Positions 23,733 to 31,124 of a stretch of DNA of 60,075 bases are shown here, piece by piece. Source of the stretch: a virus; the IMG/VR virus record IMGVR_UViG_3300046747_000237, positions 1-60,075 of that record, one strand, 5' to 3'. The first letter of the stretch is position 1. Each line of letters begins with the position of its first letter. The translations under genes were made by a program, and so were the position numbers. The notes under the pieces are model-generated. The model was not told where the DNA came from, ran no database searches, and saw only the letters and a program-made list of their open reading frames with translations.

Positions 23733-25262
23733 GTGGCTGCCCTCAAAGTAACGCCCGAGCAAGCGCGCGCTGAGATTGTACGTCGCGCCTTCGTGGAGCT
23801 CGCGAAGCGGCGCGGCACGCCTGAGTACCTGCCTGCCATCGCGACGGCGATCCGCTCGGAACTGTTCCCTCGGCAGCTGGCTGTGCTCGACGACCCAAGG
23901 CGCCGCATTGCGTGGTGCTGCTCGCGACGTGCCGGCAAGACCGAGGGCGCGGTGCGCATGCTCGCGCTCTCAATCCTGGAGAGCGGAGAGGAGGAGTTCA
24001 CTGTCTTCGGAGCTCGGACGCTCGGCATCGCACGCGACTTGGTGTGGCGGCGCTTGGTGCGCCTCAACGACCGCTACTGCTTGGGCTGGAAGGTTCACGA
24101 AAGTCGCAACGAGATCTCCACCGGTGACGGCGCGGAGTTCCGCCTGTTCGGGGTCGACGACGAAGCGAGTCTCGAGAAGGTGCGCGGCAAGAAGTACCGC
24201 CTCGTCTTCTGTGACGAAAGCTCGACCTATGAGGGCAACCTCAAGAAGCTCATCCAGGAATGCTTCTCGCCCGGCACGATGGACTTTCGGCCCCGTGGCC
24301 GCATCGTCGTTGCAGGCACGCCTGGGTACGTCTGCGAGGGCTTCTGGTTCGACATCGCAGCGCGCCCGATTGAGGAAGGCGGCATCGACACGTACGCGCG
24401 GCACGGCTGGACGCTGCGCGACAACCCGCACATCCCCGACGTACACGAGGCCATCGCCGAGGAGTGCCGCGACAACAAGTGGACCGAGAACGACCCAGCC
24501 AAGCTGCGCGAGCTCGATGGCCGGTGGATCGCCGACGGCGACGCGCTGGTCTACGCGTACAACTCCCAGCGCAACTCCGTCTCCGAGCTCCCCGAGGCGC
24601 CCGAGGGTCTCACGCACGAGGAGTGGATACGCGACCACTGGCAGACCACCCTCGGCGCTGACATCGGGTACACCGACGATTTTTCGCTGGTGGTGCTTGG
24701 CTCGCCGCCGCACTCCAAGCTCATCTACGTGCTCTACGCGTACAAGCAGGCGGGTCTGCTCACCGGCCAGCAAGCTGACTTCATCCAGAAGGCTCGCCAG
24801 CGCTACAAGCCCGCACGCACGGTGATCGACGCAGGCGGGCAAGGGAAGCTGCCGCTTGAAGAGTTCAACGCCCGCTACGGCAGCAGCGCGGGCGGCAACG
24901 CGCGAGCAGCGGAGAAGCACGGCAAGATCGAGGCGATCGGCATGCTCAACAGCGACCTGCGCTACCTCGCTGAGGACGGCAAGGGAATCATCCGCGTGCT
25001 GCAACCGGATGCGGAGTGCCTGTCGAGCGAATGGATGCGCCTGCCGTGGGAGAACGAGCGGCGTGACAAGGAGTCGTCGCGGTTCCCGAAGCACGCCAGC
25101 GATGGGTGTCTGTATGCCTGGAGAGCCCACCGCGCGTACAAGGCCAAGCCTCCACCTAGCACCGAGAAGACCCCCGAGCAGATCGAGCAGGAGCTCGTCG
25201 AAGCCCGCATGAAGCGCGTCCGCGAGCAGCAGGCCAAGGGCCGCGCCTCACGCGCACGTTGA
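23733..25262 (+). CDS. terL: Terminase large subunit
   Basis: 509 residues from GTG 23733. The motor that cuts concatemeric DNA and pumps it through the portal. ATPase: Walker A CCSRRAGKTEG (about 62-72), Walker B RLVFCDES with Asp161-Glu162. Nuclease: Asp309 in LGADIGYTDDF, Asp365 in VIDAGGQGK, Asp456 in FPKHASDGCLYAW, the three-acid RNase H-like site. Unusually it sits at the end of the tail genes, next to lysis genes, while the small-subunit candidate is 26 kb away at 51202. Confidence 0.95.
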   Translation: MAALKVTPEQARAEIVRRAFVELAKRRGTPEYLPAIATAIRSELFPRQLAVLDDPRRRIAWCCSRRAGKTEGAVRMLALSILESGEEEFTVFGARTLGIARDLVWRRLVRLNDRYCLGWKVHESRNEISTGDGAEFRLFGVDDEASLEKVRGKKYRLVFCDESSTYEGNLKKLIQECFSPGTMDFRPRGRIVVAGTPGYVCEGFWFDIAARPIEEGGIDTYARHGWTLRDNPHIPDVHEAIAEECRDNKWTENDPAKLRELDGRWIADGDALVYAYNSQRNSVSELPEAPEGLTHEEWIRDHWQTTLGADIGYTDDFSLVVLGSPPHSKLIYVLYAYKQAGLLTGQQADFIQKARQRYKPARTVIDAGGQGKLPLEEFNARYGSSAGGNARAAEKHGKIEAIGMLNSDLRYLAEDGKGIIRVLQPDAECLSSEWMRLPWENERRDKESSRFPKHASDGCLYAWRAHRAYKAKPPPSTEKTPEQIEQELVEARMKRVREQQAKGRASRAR

Positions 25263-25266
25263 CGGC

Positions 25267-25533
25267 ATGACGGCCGACCAAATCGCAACCTGGGCCCTTG
25301 CCGCGATCGGTGCTGCGAGCATTGCCGCAGGCATCCTGCGCTCGATCCTGCCCTACCTGCGCGACTGGTCCGACCGCACCGCGACCAACGCCGACAACGC
25401 AGCCGTTGAGGGGCTCAGCCTCGCGCTGAACCTGCTCACGATGCTGATCGAGGTGCTGCACCGCATCGCGGACGCAGCCGCCATCAACCCGCCCGTGTCT
25501 GTGCAGACCGCCGAGAAGGAGAAGAGCCAGTGA
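25267..25533 (+). CDS. Putative holin-like membrane protein
   Basis: 88 residues, ATG 25267. One strong hydrophobic stretch (IATWALAAIGAASIAAGILRSIL, about residues 6-28), a second weaker one (LSLALNLLTMLIEVLHRIA), and a charged tail. Position 5 nt after terL and two genes before an endolysin suggests a holin that permeabilises the inner membrane at lysis. Holins are too diverse for a certain call. Confidence 0.5.
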   Translation: MTADQIATWALAAIGAASIAAGILRSILPYLRDWSDRTATNADNAAVEGLSLALNLLTMLIEVLHRIADAAAINPPVSVQTAEKEKSQ

Positions 25534-25724
25534 ACATCGGACGCATCTTCGCTGTCGTGCCTGCGCTCATCGACGCCGGCAAGTTCATCGCCGACAAGAT
25601 CCGCGCGCGTCGCAAGGCTCGGCTCACCGCCAATGAGCGCGAGCTGGCGATGCTCGAGGCTCAGGATCGGCTCGACGACATCCTCGACAAGGTGGACACG
25701 AAGCGAGAGAAGAAGCCGCGGTGA
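25530..25724 (+). CDS. Small amphipathic lysis-cassette protein
   Basis: 64 residues from GTG 25530, overlapping its neighbours by GTGA on both sides. N-terminal hydrophobic/amphipathic segment (IFAVVPALIDAGKFIADKI) followed by a very basic then coiled-coil-like charged helix. It could be a holin partner or antiholin; nothing in the sequence proves it. Confidence 0.5.
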   Translation: MNIGRIFAVVPALIDAGKFIADKIRARRKARLTANERELAMLEAQDRLDDILDKVDTKREKKPR

Positions 25725-26197
25725 CGCAGGGCAGTGGCGGCACGCTCTACAAGAGCGACGACATCGAGCTGCTCTTGCCGACGTGGCGCGAGAAGGTGCG
25801 CGAGCTCATGAACCGCCTCGGCGAGCTGGGGCACCGCCCGATCCTGTTCGACGGGCTGCGCACGATGGACGAGGCCAAGCGCAACGCGGCCAAGGGCGTC
25901 GGCATCGAGAACAGCATCCACTGCTACGGGGCCGCTGCCGATCTGATCTGCTCGAAGCACGGCTGGTCTTGCCAGGGCCAGCACTGCCGGTTCTTCGTGA
26001 ACCTCGGGCGCGAGGCTGACGCGATGGGCATCGTCTGGGGCGGCCACTTCACACGCGTGGATCTGCCGCACTGCCAGGGCATCTCCGTGCACATGCAAAA
26101 GGAGATGCGCGCGCTCGGAGCCGAGCCGATCACCGCAGCTGCTCGTGACAGGCTGGTGCAAGAGCACTTCAAGGCCAACGCTCCCAAGAAGGGGTGA
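25721..26197 (+). CDS. Endolysin, M15-family L,D/D,D-peptidase
   Basis: 158 residues from GTG 25721. Contains the peptidase M15 zinc site: SIHCYGAAADL (Ser65, His67, Gly70, Asp74) and WGGHFTRVDLPHCQ with Asp114 and His117, together matching SxHxxGxAxD ... DxPH. These enzymes cut peptidoglycan cross-links or stem peptides (VanY/L-alanyl-D-glutamate peptidase type). No signal sequence is seen, so release by the upstream holin candidate is expected. Confidence 0.9.
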   Translation: MTQGSGGTLYKSDDIELLLPTWREKVRELMNRLGELGHRPILFDGLRTMDEAKRNAAKGVGIENSIHCYGAAADLICSKHGWSCQGQHCRFFVNLGREADAMGIVWGGHFTRVDLPHCQGISVHMQKEMRALGAEPITAAARDRLVQEHFKANAPKKG

Positions 26198-26676
26198 GTG
26201 TCGCTCGCATGGCGGCGCCGACTGGACTGCTCAAGTGGCTGAGCGAGGTGAAGGTGGAAGAGCTCGCCGGCACCCTCGGCACCGTTGGCGGCGTGCTCTA
26301 CATCGCCTGGGACCGCTTCAGCAAGCTGCGCTCCAAGAACGTCGTCACCGCCGCCTACGAAGCCAGCAGGCCCAAGAGCCACCCGCCACCGCCCCCTACG
26401 CCACCTGCGCGCGAGCCCACGGGGCAGCACGCTGTCGATGCTGCGGAGCACCAGGCGTTGCAAGCTCGCTACGCCAGCACCGAGGCAACGCTGCTCGAGA
26501 CGCAGATGCGCATCGGGGCGGTGAGCGCCACCCTGAGCCGGCACATCCGCGAGGCGACGCGGGAGGAGGCTGCTTTGTCGGCGAGCCTGATCATGGAGCG
26601 CGCGGAGAACGAGCGGCTGCGCAAGGAGAACACCGAGCTGCGTGCGGAACTGATGCGGCGTCAGGCCGCGCCTTAG
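26194..26676 (+). CDS. Membrane-anchored coiled-coil protein (possible spanin)
   Basis: 160 residues from GTG 26194. A hydrophobic segment (LAGTLGTVGGVLYIAW, about 23-40), a Pro-rich linker (SHPPPPPTPPA, about 67-77), then a long coiled coil rich in Glu/Arg/Leu. Last gene of the lysis cassette. Inner-membrane spanins have a membrane anchor plus coiled coil, but here the anchor is not at the extreme N-terminus and no separate outer-membrane partner is visible. Its stop overlaps the convergent gene 26673-26864. Confidence 0.5.
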   Translation: MSVARMAAPTGLLKWLSEVKVEELAGTLGTVGGVLYIAWDRFSKLRSKNVVTAAYEASRPKSHPPPPPTPPAREPTGQHAVDAAEHQALQARYASTEATLLETQMRIGAVSATLSRHIREATREEAALSASLIMERAENERLRKENTELRAELMRRQAAP

Positions 26677-26864
26677 CGCTTCTGCTTCGCCAGTGCCGCG
26701 AGCGCGCGCCGCACAACACCCGCCTGCGTCTCCCCGTAGCGCTCGCACAGGGCTGCCAAGGTCTCGCGCAGCGCATCGCCCAGGCGCACCGTCAGGTTGC
26801 TGCCAGCACCCGCTGGAGAGGCGCGCGGACGACCGGCGCCGGGGCGCTTGCCGCCTCGTGGCAT
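26673..26864 (-). CDS. Small ribbon-helix-helix-like protein
   Basis: 63 residues, ATG 26864. Begins MPRGGKRPGAGRP, a basic Gly/Pro-rich leader common in small phage proteins, then SNLTVRLGDALRETLAALCERYGETQAGVVRRAL, which matches a ribbon-helix-helix DNA-binding pattern. Overlaps the upstream gene by one base. May regulate the lysis/early boundary or its own promoter at 27048-27076. Confidence 0.65.
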   Translation of the reverse strand: MPRGGKRPGAGRPRASPAGAGSNLTVRLGDALRETLAALCERYGETQAGVVRRALAALAKQKR

Positions 26865-27007
26865 CAGCCTAGCCACTCCTTCTTGGTCTTGATGATGCGG
26901 CGCAACTCCTTGCGCTCTTCCTTGCTCAGGTCGTAGTCGTCTGCGGTCTGAGTGAAGGGGGCGCCGCCGCAGATGATCTCGTAGGCCAGGGTGTAGAGCT
27001 TGCTCAT
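26864..27007 (-). CDS. Small acidic/basic hypothetical protein
   Basis: 47 residues, ATG 27007, preceded by a strong GAGGAGAG ribosome-binding site. DYDLSKEERKELRRIIKTKKEWLG forms a highly charged helix. Forms a two-gene unit with the ribbon-helix-helix-like protein, reading from the promoter at 27048-27076. Function unknown. Confidence 0.6.
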   Translation of the reverse strand: MSKLYTLAYEIICGGAPFTQTADDYDLSKEERKELRRIIKTKKEWLG

Positions 27008-27047
27008 CGGGTCTCTCCTCTGCGGCTCCGTGCCGCTCACAAGAAAG

Positions 27048-27076
27048 ACTATGCACCCTGCCGATTGAATGCGCAA
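27048..27076 (-). promoter_or_regulatory. Sigma70-type promoter, leftward (27007 operon)
   Basis: On the minus strand TTGCGC (27076-27071), 17-nt spacer, CATAGT (27053-27048). Predicted start near 27041 leaves a 34-nt leader containing the GAGGAGAG site. The -35 shares TTG with the PR, PL and lipoprotein promoters and differs from the AGGCCA class. Confidence 0.6.
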
Positions 27077-27102
27077 TGCGTTTTCTTAGATGCTTGCCCG
27101 GT

Positions 27103-27132
27103 AGGCCGCGAAACGCCCCGGCAACGCATGCT
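27103..27132 (+). promoter_or_regulatory. AGGCCA-class late promoter (27138 genes)
   Basis: AGGCCG (27103-27108), 18-nt spacer, -10 hexamer CATGCT (27127-27132); ATG 27138 begins 6 nt after the last T, so leaderless translation is predicted. It is the only member of the class within the leftward early region and predicts that 27138-27964 is expressed late. Confidence 0.55.
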
Positions 27133-27137
27133 GGCTC

Positions 27138-27638
27138 ATGCTGAAGTCTGGCGTCGTCATCGCAGCGTCCACGGTGCTCGCCGGCCTCATCACCTGCCAC
27201 ACCGCCGACCCGCCGCCAGCCACCATCACCCGCAAGCCTCGCCCGACGCCCGCGGTGACGCTGGTGCTCGCGAGCGCGGACATGTCGCCGCACTGCCGCA
27301 TGGTGACGGCGCACGCGGTGCGGCACCTGGTCGAGCTTGGGGCGAAGATCGAGATGATCACGGTCGACGAGACGCATCCGTCATTCGGACTCGAACCGCA
27401 CGTCGGCCAGGTCGTGGTGCGCGCGGGGCTGCCACTCGGCGGGCTCTCTGAGTCTTTTGCGTGGAGGTCGCCAGCTGGCACCGTGCTGCGCGCTGAGATC
27501 GTGCTGGGCTACTGCTCGACGGCGCTCGTAGCTCACGACCTTTCACACGTCCTCGGCATGGAGATGTCGGTCAACTACGAACTGCTGCTGCACGCCGAGG
27601 GGCAGGACTGGGGGCTTGAGCCGATGGGGCGCCCGTGA
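27138..27638 (+). CDS. Exported zincin-like protein
   Basis: 166 residues, ATG 27138. Residues 1-20 (SGVVIAASTVLAGLITC) form a signal sequence ending in a Cys that could be lipidated, though the lipobox is imperfect. Near the C-terminus LVAHDLSHVLGMEMS (His133, His137) resembles a HExxH-x-LG zinc protease helix with Glu replaced by Asp, so activity is doubtful. Opposite in direction to the genes around it and predicted late. It parallels the HExxH lipoprotein at 23195. Confidence 0.6.
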   Translation: MLKSGVVIAASTVLAGLITCHTADPPPATITRKPRPTPAVTLVLASADMSPHCRMVTAHAVRHLVELGAKIEMITVDETHPSFGLEPHVGQVVVRAGLPLGGLSESFAWRSPAGTVLRAEIVLGYCSTALVAHDLSHVLGMEMSVNYELLLHAEGQDWGLEPMGRP

Positions 27639-27964
27639 CCGACTACCCGAATCGCTGCAACGCCATCACCTCAATGGGCAGCAAGTGCTTCGTGCGCGTG
27701 AAAGAGCCCGGCCCATGCGCTGTCCACCGCCATCACGACGAGCGGGCACCGCAAGCCTTCAAGGCCGTGCGGCGCTGCGAGTACGTCGAGGCGAAGACGC
27801 GTGCGCGGTGCTTCGTGGCAGTCGGCGCCTACCAAGTGCTGTGTGACCAGCACGTGGCAGTGAGCGGCGTGCATGGGCTGCAGCGTGAGGCCAGGGCGCT
27901 CAGGAGGGCGCTCGACCAGCTGGACGAGGCGATCGCCCAGCTGGCGAGCCAGACGCCGCGTTAG
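27635..27964 (+). CDS. Protein with two CCCH-type zinc-binding repeats
   Basis: 109 residues from GTG 27635 (GTGA overlap). Two similar modules: C-x10-C-x8-C-x2-H at about residues 8-31 (CNAITSMGSKC ... CAVH) and the same spacing pattern near 48-73 (CEYVEAKTRARC ... CDQH), then a C-terminal helix. Zinc binding is inferred from the repeated Cys/His pattern. Function unknown; cotranscribed with the exported protein before it. Stop overlaps the H-NS-like gene stop. Confidence 0.65.
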   Translation: MTDYPNRCNAITSMGSKCFVRVKEPGPCAVHRHHDERAPQAFKAVRRCEYVEAKTRARCFVAVGAYQVLCDQHVAVSGVHGLQREARALRRALDQLDEAIAQLASQTPR

Positions 27965-28341
27965 GCGTGCGCCCCGTTGCCGTTGGCGCGTGACGGCGTG
28001 GCGACCTCCAACATCTCCCGCGAGTAGCCCTGTGCGATGGCCGAAGTGAACCAGCCCGGCGTCGGACCCTTGCCCGACCAGGTCACGCTGGAGTCATCGG
28101 GGTTCACGTACTTGGCCGGCGCCACTCCACGCTGCGCGACTGGCTTGCGGGCAGCGCGTGGCGCATCGAGTAGCGACTGCTGGATGAACGTCGCGAACGA
28201 CACGCCGTCATCGTCGGCGAGCTCCTCGATCTCCTTTCGCAATGCGCTGATGCGCTCGGCCCTATGCTCGACCAATGCGTCTGCGAGCTGCTGCTGCATT
28301 GCGCGGATCTCGGCGGCTGATTTCCCCTTAGTGTCGATCAT
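27961..28341 (-). CDS. H-NS-family DNA-binding protein
   Basis: 126 residues, ATG 28341, with an AAGGAGA ribosome site. N-terminal half is a charged oligomerisation helix (MQQQLADALVEHRAERISALRKEIEELA as separate helices); residues 76-112 match the H-NS C-terminal fold: AKYVNPDDSSVTWSGKGPTP followed by GWFTSAIAQGYSREML, including the W-S-G-[KR]-G loop that contacts the minor groove. H-NS proteins silence AT-rich DNA. A phage copy could keep its own moron genes quiet in the lysogen or interfere with host silencing. Confidence 0.88.
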   Translation of the reverse strand: MIDTKGKSAAEIRAMQQQLADALVEHRAERISALRKEIEELADDDGVSFATFIQQSLLDAPRAARKPVAQRGVAPAKYVNPDDSSVTWSGKGPTPGWFTSAIAQGYSREMLEVATPSRANGNGAHA

Positions 28342-28451
28342 GATCCATTCTCCTTGCTCGTTGCTGTTTGGAAGCGAGCGCCCTCTCGACAGCTGGGCGC
28401 GTGATCTCAGGCTTGCTGCGGACCACTTCTAGAGCCGCCCTGCCCGCCTTT
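28342..28451 (-). other. Intergenic spacer with nested inverted repeats
   Basis: 110 nt between the H-NS-like gene and the zinc-finger gene without a convincing ORF. CCGCCCT (plus strand, about 28436-28442) pairs with AGGGCGG (about 28472), enclosing CGCC-GTAAAAA-GGCG on the minus strand. It is the largest gap in the leftward early operon; a processing or termination role is possible. Confidence 0.3.
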
Positions 28452-28658
28452 TTACGGCGTTTCTGCGGTAGGGCGGTCGGTCTGGGCGGCCTCCCTGGAA
28501 GTGGCAGGGCGAGGGCTTTCGAAGACCTCGCAGAAGCTCATCCAGAGCGCTCCCGAGGCGTCGCCGGTCGGCGCAAGCAGGGTCGCGTCGCCGCACTTGC
28601 CTGGTGCGCTGCACGCAAAGCGCATGCAGCGGACGCATAAGACCAATGCGTCGGTCAT
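28452..28658 (-). CDS. Small Cys-rich protein
   Basis: 68 residues, ATG 28658. MTDALVLCVRCMRFACSAPGKCG places four cysteines as CxxC...C...C, a likely zinc site, followed by a hydrophilic tail. Starts with an ATGA overlap on the upstream gene. Function unknown. Confidence 0.55.
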   Translation of the reverse strand: MTDALVLCVRCMRFACSAPGKCGDATLLAPTGDASGALWMSFCEVFESPRPATSREAAQTDRPTAETP

Positions 28659-29134
28659 AGTGGCCGCTCCATCGGCCCGATCCACAAGTGGCCGAGTTCC
28701 GTCACGTCGAAGTCGTCCTCGATACATCGGTACCCGGTCGCGCATTCCACGACTTCGTAGACGTACGCCCTCGCGAATGGATGACGCTTGCACCAGTAGT
28801 AGCCCTCTGCTGATGGCGGCTGCGTTGTCCATGCCGGCTCAGGCTTCTCCATCGCTACGACGCCGTACGCGAACTCGCGCAGCGACTCGGGGCCGTTCAG
28901 GACCAGCAGGGCGGCCTCGAGCGCGTCGAGGGCGTTGGGGTGCCAGATAGACGCCAGCACCTCGAGCCGGCCGCTGCCCATCGTGGGGACCTGGAGCACA
29001 CGCGCCGATGTCACTTGGTCGTCGCTGTCCCAGTCGATGTCCACCTGGTGGATGTGCATGAGCCCGGACCCTGGACGCAGCCAAGCCTTCCGCGCCAGCG
29101 CCGTCAGCCTCTCCGTCCGCTTCTCGTCACTCAT
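28655..29134 (-). CDS. Hypothetical phage protein
   Basis: 159 residues, ATG 29134. The C-terminal part (WTTQPPSAEGYYWCKR ... LGHLWIGPMERP) has the P-x3-GYYW ... W-x-GP layout common in small phage proteins of unknown function. Overlaps both neighbours by ATGA. Confidence 0.6.
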   Translation of the reverse strand: MSDEKRTERLTALARKAWLRPGSGLMHIHQVDIDWDSDDQVTSARVLQVPTMGSGRLEVLASIWHPNALDALEAALLVLNGPESLREFAYGVVAMEKPEPAWTTQPPSAEGYYWCKRHPFARAYVYEVVECATGYRCIEDDFDVTELGHLWIGPMERPL

Positions 29135-29325
29135 GACCGCTCCTGTTCCGCGATGATTCGCGCGACCTCGGCATCACAGCGCCTGCGGTTCTCGATGCCC
29201 TCCAGACGACGGCTCTCGCGAGTGCAGCAGTTGATGGTGAAGACGATCGCCCAGCCCGTGACGAGCGACCAGAACAGCCCGTAGGCGCCGACTGCGATGG
29301 TGTCGCTTTGCAGGAGGGCGATCAT
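29131..29325 (-). CDS. Small membrane protein
   Basis: 64 residues, ATG 29325. One transmembrane helix (AVGAYGLFWSLVTGWAIVFTI, about residues 11-31) followed by a charged cytoplasmic-type helix. Function unknown. Confidence 0.55.
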   Translation of the reverse strand: MIALLQSDTIAVGAYGLFWSLVTGWAIVFTINCCTRESRRLEGIENRRRCDAEVARIIAEQERS

Positions 29326-29555
29326 GTCTCCCTCCAGTCGTGGGCGCGCCCGTCGATCGTGGAGACCAGCTGCGAGACCCGGCTCGACAGCCCCGTAGGC
29401 GTGGATTGCCCGATGTGCTTGACCTGCATAGGCACGCTGACGAGCGCACTGCACACGTTGCACTGGGCCGATTCCACTGCCGTCCAGTGGTCGAGCAGCC
29501 GACGCTTGCCCGGCACCAGCGCGTCGGACTCGCAGACAGGGCAGTGAATGTTCAC
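29322..29555 (-). CDS. Zinc-ribbon protein
   Basis: 77 residues from GTG 29555 (VNIHCPVCES). Two CxxC pairs, CPVC (5-8) and CNVC (about 32-35), typical of a zinc ribbon. Overlaps both neighbours. Function unknown; likely nucleic-acid binding. Confidence 0.6.
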   Translation of the reverse strand: MNIHCPVCESDALVPGKRRLLDHWTAVESAQCNVCSALVSVPMQVKHIGQSTPTGLSSRVSQLVSTIDGRAHDWRET

Positions 29556-29776
29556 AGCTTCCTCCAGCCCATGACCCAGGCGCAGAGCCCGATGCCCAGC
29601 AGCAGACCGCCGATGGCGTCGGGGGTGCCCGTCGCGCCCGAGTAGTGCAGGATCCAAGCGGTGCAGCCGAGCAACATGCACCCGACTATGGTGTAGAGGA
29701 GTCTCCCCAGGAAGCCGACGACCCACTTGGCTCCACCGACTGCTGTTCCGACGATGCCTTGCTCTGCTTTGCCCAT
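29552..29776 (-). CDS. Membrane protein
   Basis: 74 residues, ATG 29776. Two hydrophobic segments (LLYTIVGCMLLGCTAWIL and AIGGLLLGIGLCAWVMGW). It overlaps the C-terminal 91 nt of the gene starting at 30111 in another frame. Function unknown. Confidence 0.5.
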   Translation of the reverse strand: MGKAEQGIVGTAVGGAKWVVGFLGRLLYTIVGCMLLGCTAWILHYSGATGTPDAIGGLLLGIGLCAWVMGWRKL

Positions 29777-30111
29777 TTGAGTGCTCTCCTTGCTCGTTTT
29801 GCGTCGCGTTCTCTGCGGAGCTGTTCCTCGATCGCCCAGTGGGCGCGGAGGTAGCGGACGGTGTGCTCGTCCTCGATAGTCGCGGTCGGCCAGGCGATGG
29901 GCATGTCCGCATCGCAGGCGTTCCAGTCGCCGTCACTGCCGACGGCGTAGCGCTCCTCGCCCTGGTCGAGGTACTGCACCAGCCAGCGACCGTCGGCGGT
30001 GCGCCAAGCGCCGATGAACTCGCGTGGCGTGCCGAGCTGGTCGAGCAGCCAGATGACGAACCAGATCGAGAGGACGGCGCCTCCGACCAGGTGGGCGATG
30101 AGGGCGATCAT
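29686..30111 (-). CDS. Membrane-anchored protein
   Basis: 141 residues, ATG 30111. N-terminal transmembrane helix (LVGGAVLSIWFVIWLLDQL), a soluble beta-type section (WRTADGRWLVQYLDQGEERYAVG) and a basic helix. Its last 30 codons overlap 29552-29776, an unusually long overlap here. Function unknown. Confidence 0.5.
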   Translation of the reverse strand: MIALIAHLVGGAVLSIWFVIWLLDQLGTPREFIGAWRTADGRWLVQYLDQGEERYAVGSDGDWNACDADMPIAWPTATIEDEHTVRYLRAHWAIEEQLRRERDAKRARRALKWAKQSKASSEQQSVEPSGSSASWGDSSTP

Positions 30112-30176
30112 CGGACGCCCCTGCCCATGCCGAGCTTGCGGAGCGACCAGCAGAGGGCTGTGAGGAGGACGCTCAT
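30108..30176 (-). CDS. Very small basic ORF
   Basis: 22 residues, ATG 30176 to TGA 30108. It is linked by ATGA overlaps to the genes on both sides, which is the only support for it being translated. Could simply be a coupling ORF. Confidence 0.3.
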   Translation of the reverse strand: MSVLLTALCWSLRKLGMGRGVR

Positions 30177-30490
30177 TCGCCGCCTCGCAGCTTGGCGATG
30201 AGCGCCGCGAGGTCTTGCGGGTCGATGTGAGCCCGCTCGTTGGGCGCCGGGTCCCACACGCACTCTGCCTCGATCGCCGACAACACGCGCTCGCGCTCAG
30301 CGGCCTTGATCTGCTCTCCCTTGTCGAGCTCGCCGATGGCCAGCTGCGCGTCCCACGAGAGCCTCGAGACGCGCTGGAACTCGCCAGCCCAGTAGTCGGA
30401 GTACGGGCGGGTGAGCTCCTCGGTGAGGATGCGCTGCATCTCTGCGCGGTGCGTGTCGCGCAGGGCGACCAGTTCGTCTCGGCGGGTCAT
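30173..30490 (-). CDS. Helical hypothetical protein
   Basis: 105 residues, ATG 30490, largely helical and charged (MTRRDELVALRDTHRAEMQ...). Overlaps 30487-30834 by ATGA. Function unknown. Confidence 0.6.
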   Translation of the reverse strand: MTRRDELVALRDTHRAEMQRILTEELTRPYSDYWAGEFQRVSRLSWDAQLAIGELDKGEQIKAAERERVLSAIEAECVWDPAPNERAHIDPQDLAALIAKLRGGE

Positions 30491-30834
30491 CGCGTCTTCT
30501 CCCGCGTCGTCACCTTCACGTACGCGTCGTAGAACTTGGCCAGGCTGAACTCGGCAGTGCTCGCCCGCATGTGGTCGAGCTTCGGCTGAACCGACGACCG
30601 CCAGCGGTGGAGGTGGCTCAGCAACGGCGCGACCTCGGCGAGCGCGAGCGCGCGCTCGGCCGCCAGCAGTTCGGGCACCCTGCCGCCCAGGTCGAGCAGC
30701 CGCGCCCGCTCGGCCTCCTCAGCCTCTCGGACTTGGTAGTTGAACTCCGAGCCGCAACGGCACTTCATCCAGCCATCGGGGAGCTTCTGTTCCGTGTGCT
30801 GTCCGCACGACGGGCACTGGAGGTAGTCGCTCAT
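30487..30834 (-). CDS. Zinc-ribbon plus coiled-coil protein
   Basis: 115 residues, ATG 30834. N-terminal CPSCGQH ... CRCGSEF (about 7-32) is a zinc ribbon; a long helix rich in Glu/Ala/Leu follows. Such small proteins may bind DNA or RNA. Operon member with ATGA overlaps. Confidence 0.6.
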   Translation of the reverse strand: MSDYLQCPSCGQHTEQKLPDGWMKCRCGSEFNYQVREAEEAERARLLDLGGRVPELLAAERALALAEVAPLLSHLHRWRSSVQPKLDHMRASTAEFSLAKFYDAYVKVTTREKTR

Positions 30835-31124
30835 TCGCCCCTCCTCGCCGCTTCCTCAGCCTCTTTGTCTTCGTCCGCCTCGCGCAGCGCCGCGCGACGC
30901 TCACGACCGAGCCGCGACGCTACCGGCGACTCGTCCGTGGGGCGTGGGATGCCGTACCGCTCGTAGATGTCGCGTGCGTCCGCCTCGATGCTCTTGGCGG
31001 TGCGCTCGTCCGCGGCGTCGTCACTGTCGGCTGCGACGGGGGCTGCGGGCTTGTGTGGCTTGTCGGAGCTGCCGAGTAGGCAGCTGGCCATGGCGAGGAG
31101 CGCGAGGGCGATGAGGGCGGTCAT
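30831..31124 (-). CDS. Putative small lipoprotein
   Basis: 97 residues, ATG 31124. Short hydrophobic start with lipobox-like LAMASC (Cys15), then a hydrophilic, charged region. Lipidation is inferred. Function unknown. Confidence 0.5.
   Translation of the reverse strand: MTALIALALLAMASCLLGSSDKPHKPAAPVAADSDDAADERTAKSIEADARDIYERYGIPRPTDESPVASRLGRERRAALREADEDKEAEEAARRGE

Noticed and set aside
23706-23740. tRNA-like D-arm (CCATCGGTAGAGGC) in the TerL leader
   Set aside because: No matching T-arm, anticodon arm or acceptor stem could be found around it; also the similar GGCTCAATGG before 7538 lacks a tRNA fold.
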